Assembly (NCBI RefSeq): GCF_032362555.1
Contig: NC_083529.1
Location: 6,944,001 to 7,008,000, forward strand
Source: Amyelois transitella
Lineage: Eukaryota > Arthropoda > Insecta > Lepidoptera > Pyralidae
Direction of reading: 5' to 3'
DNA: 64,000 nucleotides
The notes beneath the pieces were generated by a model. The model was not told the origin of the DNA and made no database searches. It saw only the letters and a program-made list of their open reading frames with translations. Both the position numbers and the translations under genes were made by a program. The first letter of the stretch is position 1. Every line of letters begins with the position of its first letter. Shown here piece by piece: positions 19,663 to 33,747 of the stretch.

Positions 19663-22188
19663 TTTAGGGTTAAGGGAATAGAAATGAAACATTAAAATAT
19701 CGGGTTTTTTATATATTTAGAACAAGAAATGTATAGTTACAACCATTGAGGATATTAAATATCATATTGTAAAAACTATTGTATAAAGTGAAGAGAATGT
19801 GACATTTTTTCATATTTTTTTTATTCAATTATAATTAATTCCAATAAATTAATAATTATAGACACATAAATTACGTGAAAATATTAATTAATAAATTACT
19901 TAAAAACAGCCAAGTAACTACTGATGTAAATATTTGGTTATCCATGCTTACTTTTAGGAATGAGTATTCAAAAATTTCTATTCCGTACTTCAAAGAAAGA
20001 CGGTGTTGTATAATTTTCCAAAAGTAGCTTTGAAGTCGAAACTGGCCAACCATTTTGGAAAACTCTACAAAGAATCTTAAACGATCTTACAAATTATTGG
20101 GAACAACATTTAAGGCTAAGATCACACTAAAACTGATTGATATTCGAAATATATTTCCCTGTGTACAATGTCCTTTCTCATTTACATCGCATCAACTTCA
20201 CCTTAAATTTTTTTGCTAAGGCTTCTTATTATTGCGCAAAAGACGAATTTTTATATATATATAAAAAAAAATCGAAACGATTTTATGACTAGGAGGACAT
20301 ATTTTGAATGCTCAGTACACAGCGATTACATCAGGTTTAGTGTATGGATCTTAATCCCGCTACTATTTCTTGTGCAACTTAAATTTTCCTCACAAAAGCT
20401 ATAATGAATGAAATAGAGGTAATTATTTAAAACCGACACAATAAGTATATAGAAATATACCTAACGTTTAGGTACAATATTAACTAAATCGGTTAATACG
20501 ACCAACACAGACACCTACGCCCTATTTTATAATAATCATAAAAAGACGAAAAAAAACTTCAACATTGATTTTAATTAACCGGAAGATCTTAGTTTTAATT
20601 TTTTTTTTCTTTTTTTTTAATTAGTTTTATAAAATACGTATTTGTATCAAATCGAAGTCAGCTAGCACGAACGAGGAAAATTGGCTGACCGAATTTCCAT
20701 AATCTCATTTAATTATAAATATCATTGCTTTCATTGTTCTAGTACACCTTAACGTTGAAGTTGGTAAAATACTTATTCAATACTTTATTTTGAGACTCTT
20801 ATTTTTATCTTACGATGCATTTTTCTAATTAACTCTATCCTTATTCGAGTCTGCTGGAAGTCGGAATGATTCAGTTAAAATGCGACAAGACCACGAAAAG
20901 TGTAGTGATGTACTTTTCCCTGATCTCGATATCGTATGGGATTATGAGTATCGACAACTACAGTTATATGTACTAAGAGTATCACATGCTACTCTGCACG
21001 ATTCGGTTCGTCCCCATTGCGTTTGTTTACGAAACTTAGGCCTGTTTGCGAGACGCACACGGTGTGAACGCAGCGTGCCAGCCGCCGCGTTTCGAACGCT
21101 CGACATCTTACTCTAAACAACAGGTACCGGTCGTGTGCGCGCGCTCCACTCAATGGGAACTAACTGTTGTGCTATGCAGTTAAAGAGGAATCAACACCGA
21201 AAACAAATACCTAATAAATAGACAGTGAAATTGATATTACATGATATTAATTTTTATTTTAAATTCGAAACTATTGGTTATTAATTAATTCGCTCACCCG
21301 AAACTGGACCGATGCCGTTTGTTTTATTTACATATTTATTGCAATCTGTTATTTACCCGACCTATCAAGCTAATTTGACGCTAATATGCTTGTAAATGAA
21401 GCTTATTATTGACTGGACTTGGTCGAGCCGTTATATTTAAATTTTGTCGCTCCGGTTTCTATTTTTCACTGTCTATAATGATAATGGAGGGAGAAAACGT
21501 ACCAAGGCACAATATTTTTATAACAACACTGAAGTGGTTTGTACCCTTCTTGAAGATGCTTGGATTCTAATACATGCCACGGTACGTTATCCCCGTTGTG
21601 ACGATGATCAATGCGTTACAGGGAAGCGGTAGATGCCGTGAAAAGCCATAGTTATAAAATTATCGACAAGGTATACGATCTAAAAGCTACTACTAGAGAA
21701 ACGGATCCAAAATACAGGAAGTACGTGGTGAGCAAACGTTGTTAAATATTCGACAACTTTATAACTAAGACAATTGCAGCGAAAGGAGGCATTGTGCATT
21801 TTGTTTTATTATATAGAATTTTGACGTATGAAGTAATAGTAACACATTTAATCGATGTCTCGAGTGTTCCGCGGCGTGAAAAATATTTCATATCGATAGG
21901 ACGATTTGACCGCCGTTTCCGTGTCCCAACACTGCTCCGCATTTTGTGATTGAGCATTTGACTAGAATAGCGCGGGAAGTGCCGAGAGTACCTATGAAAT
22001 TTCAAAAATGGAATGGAACGATTTGAAATATTTTTTACGTGCAGAAATGTTAACTTACGTATTTTATTTTCTATGGAAGATATCATTTCTTCATTTTGTG
22101 GTCTTATTTTTAATGGAATAGCGTATGATTCGGTCGCTTTATGTTTTGTGCATGCGCCCGAGCCTAGGCCATTCCAAATACCTCGTTT

Positions 22189-22204
22189 TTCGTACGCGTA
22201 CGAA
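22189..22204. repeat. Perfect 16-bp palindrome
   Basis: TTCGTACGCGTACGAA reads the same on both strands and holds three CpG steps in otherwise AT-rich DNA. Confidence 0.7.
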
Positions 22205-23643
22205 GTCACGACTGTTTAGAAAATGCTACATGCTTTATCCACCAGCACTATTTATCACCATTTCTGGACAGTCATCTGTTCCCACAACGTCGGATTTTCA
22301 ATTGATTTACTTATTAAAGGGCCATTATCCACCTTGTACACATGCGTCTGATCACAGAGCAAATAATCTTGTGAAATTTCAACTAAGTACATACGCATAG
22401 CATTTTTAAAACAGTTCGATTTATGAACGTTTTAAAAAATATGAAAAAAAAAAAAATTGTTTTCTCGGCATGTGCTTATTTTTTTTTTCTTTCGCTTTAA
22501 ATTACATAATGCTGGTACATATTTGATTTTCTCTGACTTTTGCCCTGTGACCTCCCTCTTATTTTTAACCATTATCTATTTATTTAATCAATCGCCACGT
22601 GATTATTTTATTTTTGCTAACTCACAGCCACATGTCAATATTAGCCTATGCATAGAGTATTGTTTCTGTGTCGCCAATTATTTTTATCCTTATTTTTTTA
22701 ATTTCATAAAAAATGCATCAAAACACCTTTCAAAAAGTAGCCGTATGCTATTGATAACAGGTTTGATTATCCCATGTCACTTATTGGGGTTCTTACAATG
22801 TTCCGTTATTTTATCGTAACCCTACACGGCTTACGGGCAAAGGGGCTGTGATAACTGAAGAATATAGGGAAAATTATGTATAATGTGTTGCCAACTTTGT
22901 TGGCGGGTAAAAAGATAACAATTGTCTATGCTTATCGAACAGTGTTCGTAATTTTCAAAACTGGCTGGATATGAAATTTTCCAAATTCAATTTTTTTATA
23001 AGTTATGACAGCCCTTTCCCGGTTTTATATTAGTAGAACGTTTTGCAATCAGCCGCTTATAACTATGAAGATATGATTACAGTATATTAAAATACATACA
23101 AAAATATCAGTTAACGTTAATGCATACCCGTTCAGACATGTTAAAATTTCACAATTATCAATTATTGCTTGTCGATTATGATACTCTATAGACGGACCTC
23201 GGGCCCCTAAATTATTGAGCACTATTATTATTTTTAATAATTATTACCGAAAGAAGGGGTGACCCACAAAACATTCTACTAATAACATCTAAGTGACAAT
23301 TAACCTATCTGCCTAACACTCACTCCAAAATATTTTTGCATTTTCTCACATTAATTATTATCTAAAAAGTCGATGAGTTTCAGTAAATATTTTGGTGTTT
23401 TTGTTTCGTTCCGTACAGCGATACATACACATTGACAACCACAAATTAAAGGTACATTATTTAGGAAATAATCCAAGGAATCATTTAGATGAATCGCCCC
23501 ATACATTTTTCTAATAAATAAATCAATTCAGGTCAATAGTTCTTGGAAATCATGATTGAGAAGCATGCCTACATTAAATATAAGTAAAATACAATTAATT
23601 GCACGAATATACTAAATTATTGTGAAGTTAACCTATGAACGAA

Positions 23644-23739
23644 CAGGGCCGTAGCCAGGAATATACAAAATCGAAAATAAATATATTATATCGCTCAGAT
23701 ATTTCGAGATCATTTTTCTCCATTTGGCTACGGCGCTAG
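23644..23739. mobile_element. Possible MITE, about 95 bp
   Basis: The left end CAGGGCCGTAGCCAGG and the right end TTTGGCTACGGCGCTA are inverted copies (core GCCGTAGCCA). The interior is AT-rich and non-coding. No convincing target duplication is visible, so the class cannot be assigned. Confidence 0.45.
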
Positions 23740-26165
23740 ATTAAATAATTGATTAAATTATCATACCGTTATAATTCATCAACATTATATGCCCAACTAT
23801 TCGTTAAATATCATTAAATGGCCCGCGGGGGGACAATTGAATAGTTGAAATTTAAGTTGAATGTCAAAATAACACAAAACACAACAACTATTTAACCTAA
23901 AGATAATATTACGTTAAGTAGATTAAGCAAAACTTGTGCTTTCCGTACCAAACCTTTTACCAAATCTACAGTCATAATAATTATAATTAAAATCAAACAT
24001 TTAAATTTATAATTATAAGTTAAATCAAACATTTAAGTTTCGATATGCCTTTTTGCCGATTATTTAATTTGATCGCATGATATCGGCAAATTGACATAAA
24101 GAATATACTAAAACTAAACCAAACATTTATAAACACCCTCAACGCCTTTGCAATGTTTTGTGTTCCAACCACAACATCGAAAAGGCGAATAGAGTGTTCG
24201 GTAACTCACAATTTCGTCTAAATTAATATAGTATACCTAATAATAAAACATATTAATACTAAATTGGAATGAAATGCATATCAAGCTGTATGAAATTAAG
24301 CGAAAAGTATTTTTTTTTTAGATTTTTTAATATTTAAAAGTAAGGGTATAGTGAAGCTCACTCGCGCTTTTGCGTGTGGATAAATAAAGTTTACAATAAA
24401 TAGTAAACGTTACGCCCCCTACCCCGACATTAAGTCTACCAACGCTCTTCGAGTCATTTGTTTAATATATTTTTATTAAATTACTGACTATTAGTTATTG
24501 CACGTTTTACATTTACAATAAATATATAAATACTTGTAAATTTTAATCTCCATCTTTGGTATGTAATGAGTACCTATTAGTTAATATCTGAAATGTTACA
24601 AAACTGTTTTTACATATATTATGTATATATTTTTTTTTTACAAAAATCGTAGGGTCGTTAGGACGGCACGATATTAAATCTATTCAAGTTCGATGTTCAT
24701 AAATAGGTCTTTGTCGGATCGTATGCTTCTGTGATCTGTGTGGCGTGTGAACGCGGCGAGAATACAATTATTTTAATTAAACAACTTTTTTTTTCTATTT
24801 ACAAATTTCCATTTAGACTAAGACAATTAAAGCCTACTTCGAATAGACGCAGGGTCGCATCCATACATTATTATTATAGCAGGTACCGATCATATGTTAA
24901 GACATCGATTAACTTTTGAAACGATATCGTTAGACTAGGTATGCACCATTGTTCCGCGAACGGACTACTCTCTCCGTCCCTCTCGGAGCTGTAGCGTGGC
25001 ATCGTGGTGTCCCGCTCGCGGGGCGGCCAGCCGCCCTGACGCCGCTCCTGTGCCCCCTCCCCCCACTGCCCGCACACCCCGCCCAGGCTCGCAGCTCAGC
25101 TCCATCGATTTCCACGCATCTACGCGGCTAGTGTCAAATCCGTGATTTCCCGTGACACCAACTATAAGCGTAATCAGAGTCCTGTGTCTAATCTCCAAAA
25201 TTTATCTCAAAAACTAACCTACCTACTGGGCGGGCCCGAGCCCCTCCCGTCCCACAGATCTTTTCGTTTTCATTTATTTTTTATTTTTGCTAAAATTTTA
25301 TCAAAACCTATCACAGTTTTTGATTAGTTTTCATCCTTAATTAGTTTTAAATATATGATTAAAATATACGTATAGATAATATATATTTTCTTGGAATCTT
25401 TAACAATATAACACTATTTGACTTCGGTTGCGTCGCGGTGTGCGCGGCGGCCGTCCGACTTCCTTATATTTGGCAAATGTCGATCTGAGTGCGAGCGGTC
25501 CTAGCCGCGAATGTTTAATGTACGTTAATGTACCTAACACGATATGGTCGCATATAAAATTGGAGCATAGCATTATGTTATTATTGCTAATATTATTTAT
25601 TATACCCGAAAACTATTTCTCGATAACCACAACCGTTCATAAGCGAAGTTTAATATCATTATTTTGTTATTGACTATGACCAATATGTATGGTTCGGTGA
25701 TGAATGTCGCACCTCGGCATTTGATGCCGTCGTCTACATTATTGCGTGCTCCGCCGCTCCATTCAACGCCGGCCATCTTACGCGGACATGCGCGCTGCCA
25801 CCCCGAGGGTGTTGAATTCCGCCATTTTGATTTCCTCAAACACTTAACCCAATTTTAGGTTATATACTTAAGTATATAAATAGACGGGCGGCGTCGAACA
25901 AAGGCTGGCGTACAATGAGCGAGTCAAAAACAGTCGCTAGTTTACAAAATGTACAAAATGCGAGCGTTGCGCGCTTGCGGAATCACGTCAAGCGCACAAT
26001 GCTCGCGAGCGATGTGCCGGGAAGACAGACAGTCAGATCCAGTGTGGCCTGCAGCCGGCCCTGGCGGCCGAGCCTCGTCCGCGTATCAATGTGTGTGTGT
26101 ATGTATGGGTGCGCGCCTGCTGTGCCGTCCTAGCGTCCAGCTAGGCCGATTCCGGGACGATCCCC

Positions 26166-27236
<1,071 letters not shown>

Positions 27237-27552
27237 TTAAATCATAAACGGAAAGAACGAAAGGGAAACGAAAAACGCGGTAAATAAAAACCGGCACGAC
27301 CGTTTCGGTGGCGCGCGCGAACGTTATTGAAGCCGAGGGGTGGTCCCGGGGCGCATGTTCCGGCGTATCGACCGGCTTACATAACGCGGTTCGTTCACCC
27401 CCTGTGGTATAGTGTCCGAAAAAACCAGAGACCCCCGCCCGGCATCGATCTCGCCCGGGAAGCTAACTAGGTTCCGCTCCTGCACTCCGCGATTTACAAC
27501 TTTCAATGAGGTTTTGCTGATACATTATGTAAAGGGCGAAGTTTCAGGTTGC

Positions 27553-27618
27553 GTGACGTCACAGTCAGCTCATTCCATGACGTGAGGTGACGTGACGCCG
27601 CGTCACCAACGTGACGTA
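27553..27618. promoter_or_regulatory. Cluster of CRE-like TGACG sites upstream of the ELAV-type gene
   Basis: TGACGTCA (27554-27561), TGACGTGA (27578-27585), TGACGTGA (27588-27595), the inverted pair TGACGCCGCGTCA (27593-27605) and TGACGTA (27612-27618) lie within 65 bp. The cluster is about 330 bp upstream of the ATG. CREB/ATF-type bZIP binding is the natural expectation; promoter position is inferred. Confidence 0.5.
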
Positions 27619-27639
27619 CATTGTTAAATGTGAAAGCTC

Positions 27640-29340
27640 ACAGTTTATTTGTATAAAAAAATGTTAAATATAAAAATTATATTTATTTATTATTTTATTC
27701 AAAGAGAAAAAACAAAAATATCCAACCTATAGGCTAAAAACCCTTTTTTAATTAACGATATTAACGTATAAAAAATTTTCTTAAAATTATTTTTTAATTA
27801 ATTATGAAACTTAATACCCTTTTCCTCTTTTAACTCATCCGACAACTTTATGAATGGACCGATCAAAATAAAAATAGTTTTATTTAATAAAAATGCCATT
27901 TAAAAGGGCGTAGAGGTAACAATGAGATTTTTTTTGTATTTCCGAAACACCTGCTACGTTGGTAGTAGTACTACAAGTACCGTATTGGTAATAGGAAGGG
28001 TTGCTTTATAGTGTGATGTCAAATAATCGTGTCATAAGTTATCCCTTTGTTAGAGTTTTTGCTTCAAATAATACCAATTTGTTCCGGTATGGATCCTTTT
28101 GTGTGATTTAAAGAAGACAAAAAGATTTTGCGTTGCAGAGCTTTATCCTAACTTTACGCATTTGTGCTTAATTCTTCTTTTCTTCTAAAAAACACAAGTG
28201 AATAATTTGCGTTTGTTTTATGTGTGTAAAAAAACGTAACTCTGAAAAAAGGTTTCCAAACTTAAAGTAAAAATAAACTTTAAAAAGTAATAATTAACAT
28301 TTTTATAATATATGACGTAAATTATTTAAAGATTATCTTATTTAACTTCTTAGTAACCAATCAAAATCTATGATTATAAAAAAAAATATTAGTTTATTTT
28401 CTTATAGGTTTTATTAACCGTTCCGATTCAAATACTTCAATATGTATTTGTTTCAAAGAAACAGTTATATAATCCATGTACTCGCTCTGACGTCGTAATC
28501 GTAACGCATTTCTCCCTTCCCCCAGAAGTGGGGGGTTCTCCCCCCTCCCGGACTGGGTCGGCGGAGGTCTATGTTAATGGCTGACACCTTCCGCACAGAG
28601 CATTGAACGCGCACATTCGTTCTATCTTTGGGTCAACGATGGCGGCGAAAATGTTTTTCTAATTTTTTCTTTTAATCTTTTGTATATGAATGCTGCTTTT
28701 CGGATTCCAGAATAGAATCGTTCATGTCAGAATTAGGTATCTACTAGATATGCATTTACAGCAGATTTTTTTTTAATCTGGACTCGTCTGTGCTTTTATA
28801 CTTACATGTCATCAGTCCATCAGTCAGTCAGCTTCTTCTTTTCATTGATGTGCCTATATTTATATAAATATTAATAAATCGACATTGTATAATGCTTTCA
28901 TTAAAATTAAACTTTACTCAAGTTTATTTTTAATATGGGTATATGTTTTGAAAATTACTTACAGTAAAATTTTTACAAAAAATTAAATTTATAAACTTCA
29001 ATTATAATTTAAATTACTCTTTTCAATTAGTTTAGTTTTTACAGTTAGGCTATAAATTGAGACCGTTGATAATAAAGCTAATTTCCTTAAAAAAAAGAAA
29101 AAAAAAACTAAAAATAAATTAATAATATTTATTTATTAATTTCATAATTTAATAATAACAAAAATAATATTATGAAACCATTAACGTATTTCGCACGGGA
29201 GCCGTATTGATGTAAATGAGAGTGGCTGGCTCGCACTCGATCAGCTCGATTTGCAAGTAAAATTGTGAGCTAACTTTTACACAGGTAGGGTTGGCTACTG
29301 TAGGTATTATGGAAAATATTCAATTTACCACCATTTGGAT
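27640..29340. other. AT-rich intergenic DNA with one GC-rich block
   Basis: No ORF of note. A GC-rich block at 28505-28660 contains CCCCCAGAAGTGGGGG (28519-28534), a self-complementary hairpin overlapping GGGGGGTTCTCCCCCC (28529-28544). It could be a leader exon or promoter of the ELAV-type gene, but no splice site proves it. Confidence 0.35.
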
Positions 29341-29345
29341 TCTAC

Positions 29346-29468
29346 ATACATACATACATAAAATCACGCCTCTTTCCCGAAGGGGTAGGCAGAGACTACC
29401 TACCTCTTTTCACTTGCCACTATCTCTGCATACTTTCTTCGTTTCATCCACATTCATAACTCATTCAT
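29346..29468 (-). repeat. L-family LINE 3' remnant
   Basis: ATACATACATACATAAAATC, then GCCTCTTTCCCGAAGGGGTA. It is truncated after the region matching ATTCATAACTC. Confidence 0.7.
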
Positions 29469-29954
29469 TTGGCTTCTAATAGACCAATTTTAAGAAATTT
29501 TCTCAAATAAAAGCAGTCTTTTTTTAAATTAATTATTAAACGATAGATACTATGGTATTTACATAAAAATAATTTAAAATGCCACTCCAAACCTTTTACT
29601 TATTTTTTATAAAAAAGTTCAATAATTTCTAATTGTGAATAATTGATAGATATGCTTTCATTAATTTTTAATATTAAATAAAAAAAAACGTTTTTATATT
29701 TGTACAAATAAAATTTTACTATTAATTCAAAAGACTCATTAACATATTATAGAATAAAAATAATAATGGTATACATATATTTTTTTTAAATATAGAATTA
29801 ACACTATCATCCCCTAAACGCCAACCCTGCGGACGCGCAACAATTTAAATGCAAATTCCACTGCTCGGCTCTTCGGTATCGCAAAACGTATATTTTACAG
29901 CGATTGCTACTATTATAACGTCACTAGAGAGCCTACCTGGATATGTTTAGTTTA

Positions 29955-30102
29955 TAGAATAGAATAGAATAGATTTATTTTCAAAATTGGATACAAGCTA
30001 TCACTTATTGACGTTACATCACGTCAATATACAAATATAGATCTCTTAACTCTAAATCATGGACGAATGCACGTTGTCTACAATAAAAAACATGAATGAA
30101 TG
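29955..30102 (-). repeat. P-family repeat, B subtype, stem region deleted
   Basis: AATAGAATAGAATAGATTTA at the left and GAATGCACGTTGTCTAC near the right end. The central CCGCTTC part is missing. Confidence 0.7.
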
Positions 30103-30238
30103 TAGAACTAGTTATAATGGTTATAATTATATTTTTGTACTAAACCCACTTTTGAAATAAATATCTGACTGTGTGGTGTAAAGAGTTGCAATTGTCGAAT
30201 GGATAAGGTTCGAATAAATAAAAAATTCTATACTTTTG

Positions 30239-30418
30239 TTCATTATTATGGGACACTTCAACATCACTTAATAATTGTCATATAATTTGGTTTCACAACA
30301 TTGGTTGACGTCAAATAAATTACTTAAAACTAAGTTTACTGCCGCTTCCAAAGCGTCAGTGCAGAAGAAGCGGTAACAAACTCAAGTGCAGCATTTTCAT
30401 AACTATTCAAACTTAGAA
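30239..30418 (-). repeat. P-family repeat, A subtype
   Basis: TTCATTATTATGGGACACTT to AAGTGCAGCATTTTC, with both stem arms. Confidence 0.75.
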
Positions 30419-30532
30419 TAGAAATGTGGATACAACTAAAATGTGGTATTTGCCTAAAAAGGTGAATCAAGCTTTATAGGTTCAAATCTTCACGACCATA
30501 AACTGTTTTCTGAATTATATAGGTATTTAGTT

Positions 30533-30745
30533 TGACGGTCTCTGTGGCGCACCGGAAGTCCCGGATTCGAATCCTGGCCAGGGCATGATGAGAAAAGAAC
30601 TTTTTCTGATTGGCCTGCGTCTTGGATGTTTATCTATATATGTATTTAATTTAAAATATAGCATCGTTGAGTTAGTATCTCGTAACACAAGTCTCGAACT
30701 TACTCAATCTGTGTAATTTGTCCCGTATATATATATATATATTTA
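30533..30745 (+). repeat. T-family tRNA-derived SINE
   Basis: CTGTGGCGCACCGG and GGATTCGAATCCTGGCCAGG give A- and B-box-like parts, with a deletion between them. The body continues to TTTGTCCCGTATATATATAT. Confidence 0.8.
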
Positions 30746-30754
30746 GTTATATTG

Positions 30755-31110
30755 CTAACCGATGAGCTTACAGTCCTCAAAAATATCGTGAGGAAGCTTA
30801 CATATTTAGGCAAATGAATGTGCAACCGTCATCCGATATGGGTTAGGTTCCCCTTTAAATGTTACGAAGGGCAGACTAGACTCACTACTCGTCAAAACTT
30901 GACTTAGTCCGGATTGTGGTCGTAGTAAATAAATAAATAGGGAGACTTTGGGCTTGCTAGACCTAGGTAAGGAACTGAGACCAAGATGACCAATGAAGGC
31001 GTAAACATCGCAGAAGAACGGAACTAGATCATTTCCCATCACGACAACAACCAGGGATCGAACCTGGGACTACCTACTTGACAGAGGCACTACGCCACAG
31101 GATCCGACAA
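30755..31110 (-). repeat. U-family tRNA-like SINE
   Basis: On the minus strand CTGTGGCGTAGTGCC and CAGGTTCGATCCCTGGTTG resemble the two internal Pol III boxes. The body then reaches GGGGAACCTAACCCATAT and CTTCCTCACGATATTTTTGA, a phrase common in lepidopteran SINEs. Confidence 0.65.
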
Positions 31111-31112
31111 TA

Positions 31113-32092
31113 AGGCAATACAATTTGAAAACCACGTGAAAATCGTAACCATAGAGTACGAAGAGTCAGTTGGTTCGAAAATAAAATAACCTTTTTAGGC
31201 CCAAGCAAAATAACATCCATACTAAAATACCCTTTGGAACGTGCGAACTTATATTTAAACAAAACTGTACTTTAACACACTGGAATAAAATAGCTTATCT
31301 TGTGTAATTTTCGAGGCGGAAAAATTGGCAATTCGTGTTTTTCAATGATAGCAGTTCCAACTCTATTTTAAGATAGCTAAAGTTTATTTTCGTTTGGGGG
31401 TAGAAAATTCCTATTTGCATCAAGGTTATAATGCTGTTTATCTATTTTGTATCTTATTTTGGTAGGAATAAGATTACGATTTGCTTGACAATTGCTTTAT
31501 AAGGGGTAGTTTTCGATGTGCTTTTTACAGTCGCACTTGAGGGGCGGGTTTGTTTCCACGGTACGATGAAACTTAAAAAAAAAAAGAGTTAAACCTGAAC
31601 CCATTTTACATCTGAGTTAACACTTTTTACATTTACTAAAATAACAAGCAATTAAAATTAAAAAAAAATATTAGATTTTTTTTAGAAAATTAGATTGAAA
31701 TTAAATTAAAAAAAAAAATTTAAATCGTAAGAAGAGTGTAACAATTACAAGCAAGGTAGGTGTGAATATACGATAATACGTTTACCTTGATTAAAGAAAA
31801 GCAGATTCTTGCTATTAGTTATAGCTACGTGGAAATTATACTCGTATGAATTAGGTACATGCTTCTATGGAAGTTTTTGAGGGTGTGGCGACATATCTAT
31901 CGTCACACGCCATCTGTCAATCATAACGAGGAATGTGTCGCTCTCAGCCAATAGCAGCGAAGAGTCTAAATCGCGCAAGCAAAAATTACACCGATTGGAA
32001 CATAAGTACTTACAACCTCCGATTCAATATCGTCTGTCGCGCGTTGTAATACCTAGCCTGGCGGAAGATGATGTGAAGGCTTCTAAGTTTTA
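31113..32092. other. Intergenic DNA without a recognised gene
   Basis: It contains poly-A-rich tracts. At 31960-32075 there is a coding-like stretch (TCTAAATCGCGCAAGCAAAA) that recurs in diverged form at 56087-56200. No other feature is supported. Confidence 0.4.
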
Positions 32093-32295
32093 CATACATA
32101 CATACATTCAAACATATAGTCACGTTTATATCCCTTGCGGGGTAGACAGAGCTAATAGTCTCGAAAATACTGAAAGCTCACGTTTAACTGTATAACTTCA
32201 TAATAGAATTGAGATTCAAATAGCGACAGGTTGCTAGCCTATCGCCTAAAAGAGGAATCCCAAGTTTAAAAGCATGGGAAAGATATGAATTATTT
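32093..32295 (-). repeat. S-family SINE, head truncated
   Basis: ACATTCAAACATATAGTCAC to AAAAGCATGGGAAAGATATG. The C-T-rich part near the head is deleted. Confidence 0.8.
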
Positions 32296-32609
32296 CTATT
32301 CCAAACTGCCGAAAACCACACGGGCAAGTTTCAAACGAGTCTTCTAAGTTTAAAATAAAAAAAGAACCGTCTAAACACAAAATATCTGTCTCACTGAGAA
32401 CGAACCTACCCTTTTATGACGTCGTTTAAAAATAGTCGTGTAACAATGGACACATAGACAAACTGACATGGCCCCCCACCCCCTCTTTATGACGAGGTCA
32501 ACGACATCAGCTGGCTCCAATCGATGCGGAAGCTTAGGGCCCCACGTTAAGAATTGGAGATTGACCTTATTAAGATGAAATAATACTACTTAGCTGGACT
32601 ATTATATAC

Positions 32610-32825
32610 CTACATATAATCACGTCTATATCCCTTGCGGGGTAGATAGAGCCAACAGTCTTGAAAAGACTGATAGGCCCCGTTCAGCTATTTGGCTTTA
32701 AGATAGAATTGGGATTCAAATAGTGACAGGTTGCTAGCCCATCGCCAAAAAGAAGAATCCCAAGTTTATTAGCCTATCCCTTAGTCGCCTTTTACGACAT
32801 GGGAAAGAGATGGAGTGGCCTTTTT
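32610..32825 (-). repeat. S-family SINE, head truncated
   Basis: CTACATATAATCACGTCTAT to GGGAAAGAGATGGAGTGGCC. Confidence 0.88.
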
Positions 32826-33031
32826 CTTTTTTTATTTATTTAAAATAAACAAGAAATCTTTATTGTAACAATAACAATTTGTAAAGTTGGTACAATAGGT
32901 GGACTTAATGCTAATAGCATTATCTAACAAAGTTGGTTTAAGCGGAGAACCTTTGTGTGGGTGATAATAAATAATGTGTAATACTTACTATTCCATATAT
33001 ATACTATAAACCTATATGAAATTAATTTATA

Positions 33032-33205
33032 TGAAGTTTGTTACCGCTTCTTCTGCACTGACGCCTTGGAAGCGGCAGTAAACTTAGTTTTAAGTAATTT
33101 ATTTGACGTCAACCAATGTTGTGAAACCAAACGTTTTGACAATTATTAAGCGATATGAAGTAGGTATCCTAAAATAATGAATAAAAATTTTGAATTTTGA
33201 ATATA
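33032..33205 (+). repeat. P-family repeat, A subtype, head missing
   Basis: GTTTGTTACCGCTTCTTCTG to AATGAATAAAAATTTTGAAT. Confidence 0.8.
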
Positions 33206-33504
33206 TATATATTATTATGTTGGTGCCGGAAACCACACGGCTATTAATTTCAATAATTGTGAATGTTAATGAACAAAAATAATATGTGTAATCCCATAAC
33301 CCACATCAAGTCCAGTTCAAACCCAGCTGACCATAACAACAGCCCGGGATTTGAACCTAAGCCCTTACTAGCGGGCATTGCGCACGCACCCCATTTTTGT
33401 TTTTTAATACTCGTAGGAATAATTCAACAACACATGAAATATTTCTTATGCCCATTTTAATATGGCACAGAGTAATGGGACGCAGATCTGCATGGAATAT
33501 AATG

Positions 33505-33668
33505 GATTAGATTTTCAAAATTGGATACAAGGTATCACTAATTGACGTCACATCAGTTAAATCTAATTGTATCTACAAAAGCTTCCAAAGCGCATGTGTA
33601 GAAGAAGCGGCGGAACAAACTACACTGCAGCACTTACACCGGACCTCAATTTACAAATATAGAAATAT
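33505..33668 (-). repeat. P-family repeat, B subtype
   Basis: TTAGATTTTCAAAATTGGAT to CGGACCTCAATTTACAAATA, with stem arms GCTTCCAAAGCGCATG and AAGCGGCGG. Confidence 0.75.
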
Positions 33669-33747
33669 ACATTCGCACGCGTGTTAAGGAATCACGTTTA
33701 CTTCCGTTCACGCGGGAATTCCCAACAATTCTTTCTCTTCTTAATCC

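Larger units (their letters stand above)
19670..26165 (-). other. Repeat-poor non-coding region, possible long 3' UTR of the ELAV-type gene
   Basis: Apart from one small inverted-repeat element near 23644, I find none of the window's S, L, P, T, U or R repeats here. No ORF looks like a real exon. The region lies downstream of the minus-strand ELAV-type stop codon at 26166. ELAV-family genes are known for very long neuronal 3' UTRs, so that is a reasonable reading. Candidate minus-strand AATAAA signals occur, for example in TTATTTATTATACCCG near 25595, but the true end cannot be set. GC-rich islands (20990-21140, 24960-25120, 25430-26130) alternate with AT-rich DNA. Confidence 0.35.

Noticed and set aside
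20880-21116. Plus-strand 78-codon open frame
   Set aside because: No domain, poor start context and no neighbouring exon. It lies in the region read here as ELAV-type 3' sequence.
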